Of a DNA stretch of 42,605 bases, positions 8,506 to 14,924 are shown in pieces. Below the pieces are notes generated by a model. It saw only the letters and a program-made list of their open reading frames with translations, did not search any database and was not told the origin of the DNA. How positions within the stretch are numbered: position 1 is the first letter of the stretch; each line of letters starts with the position of its first letter. This DNA comes from a virus. The DNA lies in the IMG/VR virus record IMGVR_UViG_3300009506_000072, positions 1-42,605 of that record. The stretch is one strand, 5' to 3'. A program made the translations under genes and the position numbers.

Positions 8506-9240
8506 ATGGCTGCTCCTTCTCTTGGTACGGCTGGTACCCTGGTAGCAAATTCTGGGGTTACTCAAATCACTGTGTACTACCCCACTGGTAGTGCCGGAGA
8601 TATTGTTATCATTCACGGTTTAGGTCAAGGAGCGGTGTATATAAACGCTTCTGGGTTTACGCCTATTTATCAGTCTATTGGTCCACCAACTAAACTTTTA
8701 GCTTGGAAAAGGGCAACGTCTACCTCGGGGGGTAGTACTACCCTTTCATACGTTTCGGGGTCAAATGTTTTAAAGGGTATTTGTTATAGATTTACAAATT
8801 GTATCGCCGCAGGAGACCCACAAGAAATTTATCCTACGGAGTACCAATATCAATCAAACGGGGCTTCATATTACTGCCAAATTCCTAGTATCACTACGGG
8901 AGGGGCAGATAGATTAGGGGCTGCTTTTTGTGTAGTGAATGATGCAAGTATTTCACTTTATGACGATGCTACCTACTATTCAAAAGAGAATGCCCAAGAT
9001 ACAACTATTGGTGACGACACAACTTTTGCTCTATACACCTACCCTAAATCATCTGCGGGAGCTATTTCCTCTGATCAGTTTGGTTTAAGTGTTATTAACA
9101 CCTCCCATGTTATTTTAGCGAAAATATACCCGGTGAGTTTCACAGAAGATGTTTATAGCGTGAAGGCTAATTACACGGATAAGGTTTGTGGTGTGGATGA
9201 TGTGGATATTACCAGTGTTGCTGGTGCAGATACGGCTTGA
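8506..9240 (+). CDS. Probable fibre tip/adhesin, beta-rich
   Basis: 244 residues, one base after the previous stop. It is beta-rich with no membrane segment or enzyme motif: GTLVANSGVTQITVYYPTGS, IVIIHGLGQGAVY, LLAWKRATSTSGGSTTL, CYRFTNCIAAGDP. This pattern, including an AWKRA strand before a Gly/Ser turn, is like single-domain concanavalin- or jelly-roll-type tip proteins at the end of fibre operons. Its position as the last gene of the cluster fits a tip. The stop codon overlaps the -35 box of the promoter at 9237. Confidence 0.65.
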   Translation: MAAPSLGTAGTLVANSGVTQITVYYPTGSAGDIVIIHGLGQGAVYINASGFTPIYQSIGPPTKLLAWKRATSTSGGSTTLSYVSGSNVLKGICYRFTNCIAAGDPQEIYPTEYQYQSNGASYYCQIPSITTGGADRLGAAFCVVNDASISLYDDATYYSKENAQDTTIGDDTTFALYTYPKSSAGAISSDQFGLSVINTSHVILAKIYPVSFTEDVYSVKANYTDKVCGVDDVDITSVAGADTA

Positions 9241-9267
9241 CAATTTCGATTAATTAAGTATTATAAT
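9237..9267 (+). promoter_or_regulatory. Candidate sigma70 promoter before the coiled-coil gene
   Basis: TTGACA at 9237-9242 and TATAAT at 9262-9267 are both perfect boxes, but the spacer is 19 bases. An alternative -10, TATTAT at 9259-9264, gives a 16-base spacer. It sits in a 44-base AT-rich gap directly after the fibre cluster, and AAGGAGG follows for ATG 9285. It would separate fibre expression from the next genes. Confidence 0.5.
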
Positions 9268-9284
9268 CCTAAGGAGGATAGACA

Positions 9285-9710
9285 ATGTCTCACATGAGTA
9301 TCAAAGAACCAAAGAAGAATACCCCCACTCCAAAAGGCCCTGAGGAGATTTCCATTCCCGCTCTGGGTACTTCGGTAGAAGAGCTTTCTACTGAATACAA
9401 GAAGTTGGATGCTATGTTGGGGGCAATCAATGGTCGTATCGAGGAAGAAAACCAGAAGGTTGTTGCCGCTCAAGAGCAGATTGTCGCTCTTCGTAATCAG
9501 GGACTGCAAGTCGTTGGACAGGCCAATGTTTTAGCTCGTCAGTTGAGCGGAATGGGTATAGACGCCCGAAAATTGGGTGCAACGCCTGCTCCTCCAGCCG
9601 TAAATTCGCCCAATTTTTCGCCTTCTGAGGCTGAAAATGAGGTCGAAGTATCTGAGCCTGAAGAGTTTAACCCTGTTTCGAGCATCAAGAACCGTTTTGC
9701 CCGTCGTTAA
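9285..9710 (+). CDS. Coiled-coil structural or assembly protein
   Basis: 141 residues. A Pro/Lys-rich N-terminus (about residues 1-25) precedes a helical segment at about 28-90 (LSTEYKKLDAMLGAINGRIE ... QKVVAAQEQIVALRNQ). The C-terminus is Pro- and acid-rich, ending IKNRFARR. The start is set by AAGGAGG eight bases upstream of ATG 9285. The MSH- start repeats that of two fibre proteins. It may be a fibre assembly factor or a virion accessory protein; no family is recognised. Confidence 0.7.
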   Translation: MSHMSIKEPKKNTPTPKGPEEISIPALGTSVEELSTEYKKLDAMLGAINGRIEEENQKVVAAQEQIVALRNQGLQVVGQANVLARQLSGMGIDARKLGATPAPPAVNSPNFSPSEAENEVEVSEPEEFNPVSSIKNRFARR

Positions 9711-9786
9711 TACCTTCTGTGCTTTATTAGATGTGAGAGCGGATTCACGCTAGTAAGGCCCAGGATAAGAAACTAGGAGGTATAAA

Positions 9787-10242
9787 ATGGGCAGCGAATT
9801 TGATTATACGTATGAAGAACGGCAACGCGATATCAATGCGGGGCTGTATCAGAAATTTTACATTGAAACTCCAGTCGGAGACATGGAGTTCACCATTGGT
9901 GCCGAGACAGGTGAGGTTATTACCGTAACCGCACAGATGGTAGACCCTGCGGGCGATGCTCTAGAGAACGAGTATGTACTCCCCTTCCAGGTTACTTCAG
10001 ATGCAGATGGTTATACCCCAGCCGCACCTGCTAACATTACAGTTGCAGCGACTACTGGAACTATTCTAGCAGACTACCCTGGTTATGTAGCTAGTGAGAG
10101 CTTCCAAGCTGTTTCAGATGATGCTGGTGCTTTTGTGTTTACTTTCACTGATTCCGCTGGTGGGGCTGTAACTTGTTATTTGGCTTGTGATCTCCCCAAC
10201 GGTGCCCACGTAGTAAGTGATGCAATTACCTTTACTGCGTAA
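9787..10242 (+). CDS. Ig-like/beta-sandwich virion protein, candidate decoration protein
   Basis: 151 residues. A charged N-terminal segment (about 1-30, YTYEERQRDINAGLYQKFYI) is followed by an all-beta domain of alternating Thr/Val strands and Gly/Asp turns (GEVITVTAQMVDPAGDAL, FVFTFTDSAGGAVTCYLAC). This resembles the Big/Ig-like modules displayed on phage particles. The ribosome site is AGGAGG seven bases before ATG 9787. It is followed at once by an intrinsic terminator, so it is probably the last gene of a short, well-transcribed unit, as expected for an abundant particle protein. Surface decoration is an inference. Confidence 0.65.
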   Translation: MGSEFDYTYEERQRDINAGLYQKFYIETPVGDMEFTIGAETGEVITVTAQMVDPAGDALENEYVLPFQVTSDADGYTPAAPANITVAATTGTILADYPGYVASESFQAVSDDAGAFVFTFTDSAGGAVTCYLACDLPNGAHVVSDAITFTA

Positions 10243-10265
10243 TCCTCTGTGAATAACACGTTCGC

Positions 10266-10297
10266 ATGGGGACGGTTAGCCGTCCCCATTTGTTTAT
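10266..10297 (+). terminator. Intrinsic terminator after the Ig-like protein gene
   Basis: A perfect 10-bp stem (ATGGGGACGG 10266-10275 with CCGTCCCCAT 10280-10289) with a TTAG loop is followed by TTGTTTATTT. It lies 24 bases after the stop at 10242 and before the membrane-protein gene. Confidence 0.85.
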
Positions 10298-10327
10298 TTA
10301 CTGGGGGCGAACTTAGGGAGGCACTGT

Positions 10328-10783
10328 ATGGACCCGAATTTAATCCAGACAGGTTTAGGACTAGCTGTAGTGGTGCTGGTCCTTGAACGAGTGTATGCAA
10401 TCATTAAAGTCACACTCGATAGTCGAGGGCAGAAGTCTTCTCAGAATGATGGTACAAAAGTAGCGCAGGCATTGTTAGAAATCATTCAGGATATGCAGCA
10501 TAAGATTGGCGATTTACACGAATGGCATAAGAAGGAAGACTCTGAAGGACGTAAGGTTTGGTATGGTCCTATGGGTCTTGACAGAGCTTTAGAACAAATA
10601 GCAACAACTCAGTTGGCACAAACAAAGTTGATGGAACATTTAGTTCGATCTTCCGAAGCACAAGATGTAGCTTTGGATGACATGCACAGAATTTTGTCCG
10701 ATCTCTATTCTAATATAACTTCGTATAGGGAAACGATATGTCCATTTCGGGAATCTACAAAGCGGTCAAATCAAGGGGGCTAA
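10328..10783 (+). CDS. Membrane-anchored coiled-coil protein, possible holin or lysis accessory
   Basis: 151 residues. Residues about 5-27 (LIQTGLGLAVVVLVLERVYA) form one membrane helix with a short N-terminal tail. A long, mostly helical and charged soluble part follows. GGGAGG precedes ATG 10328. The last 46 bases overlap the next gene in another frame. One N-terminal anchor followed by a coiled coil is seen in some phage holin-like proteins and in cell-envelope accessory proteins. No lysis enzyme is visible in the window, so the lysis reading is weak. Confidence 0.7.
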   Translation: MDPNLIQTGLGLAVVVLVLERVYAIIKVTLDSRGQKSSQNDGTKVAQALLEIIQDMQHKIGDLHEWHKKEDSEGRKVWYGPMGLDRALEQIATTQLAQTKLMEHLVRSSEAQDVALDDMHRILSDLYSNITSYRETICPFRESTKRSNQGG

Positions 10784-11007
10784 AGGCCACACTGTTACGG
10801 ATTCCGGTCAATCCTCATCCGTTTGATATTGAGCATAACATGAAAAAAGAATTTCAACGAGAAATTCTGTTTTCTTTGCTCGAAGAAGTAGAACAATTCT
10901 TGGTTGATTTAGAGTTAACTCCAGAAGAATTAGATACTAGCCGCCTGCGCAATTTGCGGGAAAAAGTTTGCGCACGAAAGAAAGAATTGCATGAGTATAA
11001 GTATTGA
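10738..11007 (+). CDS. Small helical protein overlapping the upstream gene
   Basis: 89 residues, with an N-terminus of MSISGIYKAVKSRGLKATLL followed by a charged helical region (FQREILFSLLEEVEQFLVDL). ATG 10738 lies inside the end of the membrane-protein gene and has AGGGAAACG upstream, so expression by coupling is likely. The stop codon (11005-11007) lies inside the -35 box of the sigma-gene promoter. Unknown function. Both overlapping frames look protein-like, but I am less sure of this one because the overlap is 46 bases. Confidence 0.6.
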   Translation: MSISGIYKAVKSRGLKATLLRIPVNPHPFDIEHNMKKEFQREILFSLLEEVEQFLVDLELTPEELDTSRLRNLREKVCARKKELHEYKY

Positions 11008-11032
11008 CAAACAAACAACCTACGAGTATACT
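11004..11032 (+). promoter_or_regulatory. Strong sigma70 promoter for the phage sigma gene
   Basis: TTGACA (11004-11009), a 17-base spacer, then TATACT (11027-11032). This is one base off consensus with the ideal spacing. Transcription would start near 11039, so the leader to ATG 11052 is very short. It lets host RNA polymerase transcribe the sigma gene independently of the surrounding structural operon. Confidence 0.75.
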
Positions 11033-11051
11033 GTATTAGGTTGGAGGATTG

Positions 11052-11819
11052 ATGTCGTCAGGATGGTTTGCAGATTTAGGGTGGTGGGACCAACATGCCG
11101 CCTATGCTGCGTTTAATGCTTATAGATCTGACCCGACTGATCAACTATTTACTGAGGCTATTACCTTATCCCTTCCCATAATCCGCGTAGTTTATTCCAC
11201 CCAAAAATTCAAAGTATCATATGCAGGAGATGAGGACGACCTCATTTCTCACGCTGCCTTGACCATAACTAAAGCTCTTCCTAAAATGATAGAAAAACCA
11301 GTTGAAAAGCTAGACAACGATAAAAAATACATGCGATATTTGTTTACCTGTGTGATCAATGCCTTCTACAGAGAGTACGATATCTTACACGGCAAACAGA
11401 ATAAGCTTACAAAGAAGATCATTGAGAAGCATGACCCTGAGGATATGTATAAAGAAGCGGTTGGGGTAAAGGCCCTGGAAGCGGACCTTACACTCCAGAG
11501 AATCCCTCAGCAGCTACTGGATTACGCCATGGAGTGTGTCCGGTTTGAAGGTAGCTCACGAAAAATATGTAAGTATATTTTAGAGCAAATGATTGATGGT
11601 AGAGAAATTGCTAAGTCGGTTCTTCAGCTAATGGGTTGTAAGAACCGACATTTTTTTATTCATTACTGTGAGAGCATCCTTTTTCAGGCATTTCTACTCC
11701 TGAGAAGGAGAAAGCCCTATTCGGTAGAAGAAAGTTTCAATGAACTGGGTGGCTATGAAGATATGGAACCTTCTTTTGATTTAGATTTTTTCGTAGGGGA
11801 AGGATATGTGGAGGTATAA
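11052..11819 (+). CDS. T4 gp55-like late sigma factor
   Basis: 255 residues, against 185 for T4 gp55. I chose ATG 11052 because TTG 11049 lies too close to the GGAGG at 11043-11047. Residues about 38-112 read as sigma region 2: ITLSLPIIRVVYSTQKF, GDEDDLISHAALTITKALPK, then YMRYLFTCVINAFYREYD. T4 gp55 has the same order: a LIAEGLSKRFNF-like helix, a helix ending in ASIKGLHNF, then AYITQACFNAFVQR. A helical middle part (about 155-215) has no gp55 counterpart and might be a remnant of region 4. The C-terminus, EPSFDLDFFVGEGY, resembles the gp55 tail SLDFLYE that binds the sliding clamp. It has its own promoter and an internal terminator hairpin. It is expected to direct host RNA polymerase to late promoters. 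Confidence 0.7.
   Translation: MSSGWFADLGWWDQHAAYAAFNAYRSDPTDQLFTEAITLSLPIIRVVYSTQKFKVSYAGDEDDLISHAALTITKALPKMIEKPVEKLDNDKKYMRYLFTCVINAFYREYDILHGKQNKLTKKIIEKHDPEDMYKEAVGVKALEADLTLQRIPQQLLDYAMECVRFEGSSRKICKYILEQMIDGREIAKSVLQLMGCKNRHFFIHYCESILFQAFLLLRRRKPYSVEESFNELGGYEDMEPSFDLDFFVGEGYVEV
11615..11657 (+). terminator. Perfect intrinsic terminator inside the sigma gene
   Basis: GTCGGTTCTT (11615-11624) pairs perfectly with AAGAACCGAC (11640-11649) around a 15-base loop. A plus seven T residues (11651-11657) follow. It spans codons about 188-202 of the sigma-like gene, on the coding strand. In form it is a standard intrinsic terminator. Whether it works when ribosomes translate through it is unknown; it could attenuate the message or act only on untranslated RNA. 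Confidence 0.6.
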
Positions 11820-11820
11820 G

Positions 11821-12048
11821 ATGACTAGAGAAGAAATTATTGAAGCTATTCTGGAAAGTCAGTGGATTCAAAAAGCTACAGCGAGTATCAAGCGTCGGGG
11901 GACAGAGGGGGCATTTACCAAGTCAGCACGACGGGCTGGGTACTCGGATACTTTGGCATACGCTCGGGATGTAATGTCTGGAAAAGTAAAAGGTAACAAG
12001 AAGAGGGCCAATTTTGCGCTGAATGTTAACAAGCGCAGTAACAAGTGA
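11821..12048 (+). CDS. Small basic protein with a short conserved-looking viral motif
   Basis: 75 residues starting at ATG 11821, six bases after GGAGG (11810-11814), directly behind the sigma stop. An in-frame ATG at 11806 lies upstream of that site and is less likely. A helical N-terminus is followed by RRGTEGAFTKSARRAGYSD. The pattern KG/TEGxFTxxAxRAG is one I associate with short proteins of unknown role in large phages and viruses. The C-terminus is Lys/Arg/Asn-rich. Co-transcription with sigma suggests a nucleic-acid-binding or regulatory partner, but this is inference. Confidence 0.65.
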   Translation: MTREEIIEAILESQWIQKATASIKRRGTEGAFTKSARRAGYSDTLAYARDVMSGKVKGNKKRANFALNVNKRSNK

Positions 12049-12055
12049 TTGAGTT

Positions 12056-12190
12056 AGGTGCCTCAGATGTGGACACTGTATGGTTAGTGCTCTAAAATTT
12101 TATGGAACTACTCGATATATGATCGAGGAACACTAAACCAAGCCGTTGAGAACTGCTGTACAGTGCAAGCCCGTTTGAGGCGCCTTTTTA
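12056..12190 (+). ncRNA. Nested, probably structured RNA with terminator-like 3' end
   Basis: This fills the longest gene-free gap in the window (12049-12199). Four helices nest: AGGTGCCTCA 12056-12065 with TGAGGCGCCT 12176-12185 (10 bp, one G-U); CACTGTA 12074-12080 with TACAGTG 12159-12165; GGTTAGTG 12082-12089 with CACTAAACC 12131-12139 (one bulged A); and CTCGAT 12111-12116 with ATCGAG 12122-12127 (ATATG loop). Two near-identical segments, CAAGCCGTTGAG (12139-12150) and CAAGCCCGTTTGAG (12166-12179), lie in the 3' half. Five T residues (12185-12189) follow the closing stem. I do not recognise the family; it is not a tRNA. It could be a stable small RNA, a 3' untranslated structure or a regulatory leader for the gene at 12200. 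Confidence 0.55.
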
Positions 12191-12199
12191 AGGTGACAA

Positions 12200-12451
12200 A
12201 TGGAGAATACCAACATCCTCTCCCCTATCTTCGGGGAGCTTATAGCTTTAGCGGATCAAGTAGCACAGATAGATGATGAGGTTATTGAGGCGTACTGTAT
12301 GACTCTCGATAACGAAGAGTCTTTTATACCAGAACTCATCGGTATTATCGGCCCTATGGCATTTAAGCAGTTAGTATGTTATTATGGCAATCAGTCGATT
12401 CGTATACCTGCTCCAGAAGAAATTCTGGATAGGTTGAAGGAGAATCCATGA
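12200..12451 (+). CDS. Small protein resembling the N-terminal part of Mor-type regulators
   Basis: 83 residues, helical and acidic. Residues 40-75 (FIPELIGIIGPMAFKQLV then YYGNQSIRIPAPEE) recall the dimerisation segment of Mor/C-type phage activators, in which an ELxxLxGxxxxxxLVxxxGGxxIYIP pattern occurs. The C-terminal helix-turn-helix of Mor is absent, so a DNA-binding activator is not supported; it may be a small structural or regulatory protein. The start follows AAGGTGACA, 10 bases after the T tract of the structured RNA. The stop overlaps the next ATG. Confidence 0.65.
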   Translation: MENTNILSPIFGELIALADQVAQIDDEVIEAYCMTLDNEESFIPELIGIIGPMAFKQLVCYYGNQSIRIPAPEEILDRLKENP

Positions 12452-12984
12452 GAACTGGGGACGATATTGACATAGTTCATGAACTATCTGGTGAACTATT
12501 AGCCGCAGTCACTTCCGGGGGAAAGGTCAGTAACGAGCTGATTGATTACGCCGAAAATGTTATTCAAGCACATCAGGTGTATGTACAACTACTTTATGTT
12601 GGCATGGTAGTGGGTCAAATTAACTCTTTGGCTGACTATTTAAATGCGATGGACCAACTTGCGGCTGACATTGACATAGAAGACCTTGCAGAAGCGGATG
12701 TTCCCGTAAAGGTGCGGGGTATCACCGCGTTTAATCAAGCAGTTAAAACCAAGGTTGATATTATCTCCAGCATGATGGCTTCCAAAGATGCTATCGGTAT
12801 GCTTACTTCCTCTTTGAGAGAGACGTTCGGACAGAAGGATAGTCTTCTCGAAGAGGGTGGAGCGGATAGTGGTATGATGCAAAAGCTGAAAGATATGTCT
12901 CCAGAGGTTAGACAACGGGTATTGGGTGCTGCTGTTTCTAAATTACGCGAATCAATGGTAGGAGACGAAGAAGATGACGGATGA
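12448..12984 (+). CDS. All-helical acidic protein, weak candidate for terminase small subunit
   Basis: 178 residues, predicted almost entirely helical (LIDYAENVIQAHQVYVQLLY, FNQAVKTKVDIISSMMAS, MQKLKDMSPEVRQRVLGAA). AAGGAG precedes ATG 12448, which overlaps the previous stop. It lies about 2 kb before the large terminase gene. The size and the central long helices fit a T4 gp16-like small terminase, which is otherwise missing from this stretch. However, I see no clear DNA-binding motif, so this stays a weak suggestion. The stop overlaps the next gene by 11 bases. Confidence 0.7.
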   Translation: MRTGDDIDIVHELSGELLAAVTSGGKVSNELIDYAENVIQAHQVYVQLLYVGMVVGQINSLADYLNAMDQLAADIDIEDLAEADVPVKVRGITAFNQAVKTKVDIISSMMASKDAIGMLTSSLRETFGQKDSLLEEGGADSGMMQKLKDMSPEVRQRVLGAAVSKLRESMVGDEEDDG

Positions 12985-13327
12985 GGAGCTGATCGCCAAG
13001 AAAGCAGATCGGATACGCAAGGTTGGATTAGAGGGTACAAAACATACTATTGAAAAGAACCAAAAATATGGAGACGCAGTACGGAAGACAATTGGAATTC
13101 TCGGTACTCTGTACCCCGAAGGCATCCGTCCTGATCAATACCCCGACCTCTTGTTGTTAGTTCGAGTGTTAGACAAAGTAGTTCGTATTTCTTCATACAC
13201 TCCAGAACGTCGTGCTGAAGATGATGAGAGTCCTTGGGCAGATATTCGTGGGTACGGGATCTTGGGCGAAGAGAAAGATCTCGATGCATTGGAGGAAGGT
13301 ATTCCTCCAGGGAAGTATGAGTTGTAA
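12974..13327 (+). CDS. DUF1599/nucleotide-modification-domain-like protein
   Basis: 117 residues. Three blocks match the small phage domain family I know as DUF1599 (nucleotide modification associated domain): NQKYGDAV at 29-36, RVLDKVVRI at 64-72 and SPWADIRGYGIL at 86-97. The Asp/Lys/Arg positions follow the family order K..YGd, R.lDK..Ri, Di.GY. The family is linked to nucleotide metabolism or base modification in phages, by association rather than by an assay known to me. ATG 12974 has GGAGACGAAGA upstream and lies inside the previous gene. Its place in a packaging and structure operon is unusual. Confidence 0.65.
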   Translation: MTDEELIAKKADRIRKVGLEGTKHTIEKNQKYGDAVRKTIGILGTLYPEGIRPDQYPDLLLLVRVLDKVVRISSYTPERRAEDDESPWADIRGYGILGEEKDLDALEEGIPPGKYEL

Positions 13328-13617
13328 TGAATACACCAATAATAGTAGGGTTTTTGTTCGTATTACTACTCAATGTAATTTTTGTAGTTGTTTCTTTTTG
13401 GTTGATACGAAGATTTTACAGTGCCCGATTTGACCGTTTGGCGGTTATCGTTCAAGAGGCTATGGCTTTACGAGATGCTGAATTCCGTAAGCTTGAGGCT
13501 CAGTTTGCTTCAATGATTATCAAGGATACCCGGCTACTAGATGGGGCCTTAGAAGATTACTCAGACGTACTTGAGGCAGAGGGAGAAGACGATGAACGCG
13601 AAGGCACAGATAGCTAA
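13327..13617 (+). CDS. Small membrane protein with cytoplasmic coiled coil
   Basis: 96 residues. One N-terminal hydrophobic segment (residues about 5-27, VGFLFVLLLNVIFVVVSFWL) is followed by RRFYSARFDR and a helical, acidic tail ending EGEDDEREGTDS. The positive residues after the helix suggest that the bulk faces the cytoplasm. Start 13327 overlaps the previous stop (TAATG), with only a weak ribosome site. It overlaps the next gene by 26 bases. A membrane or lysis-related role is possible; the function is unknown. Confidence 0.65.
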   Translation: MNTPIIVGFLFVLLLNVIFVVVSFWLIRRFYSARFDRLAVIVQEAMALRDAEFRKLEAQFASMIIKDTRLLDGALEDYSDVLEAEGEDDEREGTDS

Positions 13618-14608
13618 AGAGCTGGATGATCTCGTTTTACATATTGCAGAAGCCTACAACGATCTAATCGCAGATGAGATTTCTGATAAAGAATTTGAAG
13701 AGGCGGTAAAAAAAGTAACTTCAATAAGGGATAAGACGGCTGATAACCTTCTACAACTAGTGAATGATGTTGTTGAGGCAACAATCAAGGTTGTAGTAGA
13801 GAACGAAAAGCCTACAACAAAAGAAGAAAGGCTGGCCAAGCTTCTCCCAGAACCGCTTGTTCCGCAAGCTCCCGAAGTTGTTGAACCTCCTCCTACACCA
13901 GTCAAACCTACTTTACTTGGTCCTCCTAGCCCCCTCCCACGGGAAGTAGGACAAGTTTCTTCTTCCTCTTCTATCCCACCACAATTGATGGAGGATGAGG
14001 ATATCGATATTGGAACCCACAATTTAGGGCTAACTATCGAGCAGGAGAAACGGTTAAAGGCTGGTAAGCCTATTAATCCTCTGCGTCCTACAATCTCAGT
14101 AGACCATCAAGGAGTACGAGAGACACACCCTAATCGTGCTCCTACTCCTACACTACCTATTCCTGAACCGGCACCCAAGATTGAGCCTAAGAGTATGCCT
14201 GTAGAGAAAGCTGAGATAAAACCTCTTACACCTACCGAAAAGAATGCGCTGTATCTGATTCAAGATATTATGGTGCCTTATCGTGAGGATAAGGATAGAA
14301 CGCTCGCTACAGTGGCTTGTAGCGTTCTTTCTGTGATCTCCAAGGCACTCTCCAAGGAGGGGGCTATCGAGCGTTACAGCGGCGTAGAGATGCTCTGGAA
14401 GGCACTTACAGCCGCTATCCAGAAACTTCGTAAACTTGAAAAGGATGTAAAGTTTGAGGGGGATGTTTTACGTTTGAGAGAAGTTGTGTCAAGTGCGGTT
14501 GAAGATATTGTAGCGACAGTAGCTTCTTATCCTCTACCGGATGAGGCTCCTACGGAGAAACCAGTAGTCCCTTTATCAGAAGTGGAGGAGGAGAAAGATG
14601 GAACCTAA
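13592..14608 (+). CDS. Helical protein with Pro-rich linker, unknown function
   Basis: 338 residues from ATG 13592 (GGGAG six bases upstream; an in-frame TTG at 13571 lacks a site). The N-terminal ~75 residues are helical (QIAKELDDLVLHIAEAYNDL). A Pro-rich stretch (about 80-145, VVEPPPTPVKPTLLGPPSP) and a second Pro-rich linker near 170-205 follow. A helical domain at about 210-325 comes next (NALYLIQDIMVPYREDKDRT), then an acidic tail. Two helical domains joined by flexible linkers suggest a scaffold or adaptor that bridges partners. A hairpin with T-rich tail lies inside at 14305-14334. Confidence 0.7.
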   Translation: MNAKAQIAKELDDLVLHIAEAYNDLIADEISDKEFEEAVKKVTSIRDKTADNLLQLVNDVVEATIKVVVENEKPTTKEERLAKLLPEPLVPQAPEVVEPPPTPVKPTLLGPPSPLPREVGQVSSSSSIPPQLMEDEDIDIGTHNLGLTIEQEKRLKAGKPINPLRPTISVDHQGVRETHPNRAPTPTLPIPEPAPKIEPKSMPVEKAEIKPLTPTEKNALYLIQDIMVPYREDKDRTLATVACSVLSVISKALSKEGAIERYSGVEMLWKALTAAIQKLRKLEKDVKFEGDVLRLREVVSSAVEDIVATVASYPLPDEAPTEKPVVPLSEVEEEKDGT

Positions 14609-14924
14609 AGAAACTATTTTCCTGGTCCTGGTTAGGGTCACTTTACTGGGGGGAAAAGAAGCTGTAGCTGTTGATGCTTTTAAGGTTGAAGATGCAACTA
14701 CTGCGTTGAACTATGCTCGTAATATGTTTATTCAGAGTAGGGGAGAGGCGGTTGTTTATGGAACAACCTCTTTCTTGGTGGATATGGTTACCAGTGTAGA
14801 GGCAGAAGTATTAGCTGTACTAGACGAGACTCATCCTTTCAACGCTCCTTGGTTGGAGTCTATTGAGATGTTTGAAGATTTTTGGGAGAAGGAAGAACAA
14901 AAGGTGAGGGCTGACAATAGATGA
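14598..14924 (+). CDS. Small alpha/beta protein before the terminase gene
   Basis: 108 residues with an alternating strand/helix pattern: IFLVLVRVTLLGGKEAVAVD, then ATTALNYARNMF, then AVVYGTTSFLVDMV. The C-terminus is acidic and helical. GAGGAG precedes ATG 14598, inside the preceding gene, and the stop overlaps the terminase ATG (ATGA), so it is translationally coupled to the terminase. It lacks a helix-turn-helix or the long helices of known small terminase subunits. Unknown function. Confidence 0.7.
   Translation: MEPKETIFLVLVRVTLLGGKEAVAVDAFKVEDATTALNYARNMFIQSRGEAVVYGTTSFLVDMVTSVEAEVLAVLDETHPFNAPWLESIEMFEDFWEKEEQKVRADNR

Noticed and set aside
9711-10327. T4-type late promoter (TATAAATA) in the gaps
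   Set aside because: I looked in all gaps for a TATAAATA-like motif because a gp55-like sigma is present; none recurs. TATAAAAT at 9781-9788 overlaps a ribosome site and start codon.
12056-12190. tRNA, group I intron or known ribozyme in the structured gap
   Set aside because: No acceptor-CCA or T-loop, no intron core, and the conserved sequences of hammerhead, twister, twister-sister, pistol and hatchet ribozymes do not fit.
14305-14334. CGCTACA/TGTAGCG hairpin with T-rich tail inside the 338-residue gene
   Set aside because: 7-bp stem, tail interrupted (TTCTTTCTG), and an alternative pairing AGAACGCT/AGCGTTCT competes. Weaker than the two perfect intragenic terminators, so not listed as a feature.
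14598-14924. The gene before terminase as the small terminase subunit
   Set aside because: Position fits, but the predicted alpha/beta pattern lacks the long helices or DNA-binding motif of known small subunits.
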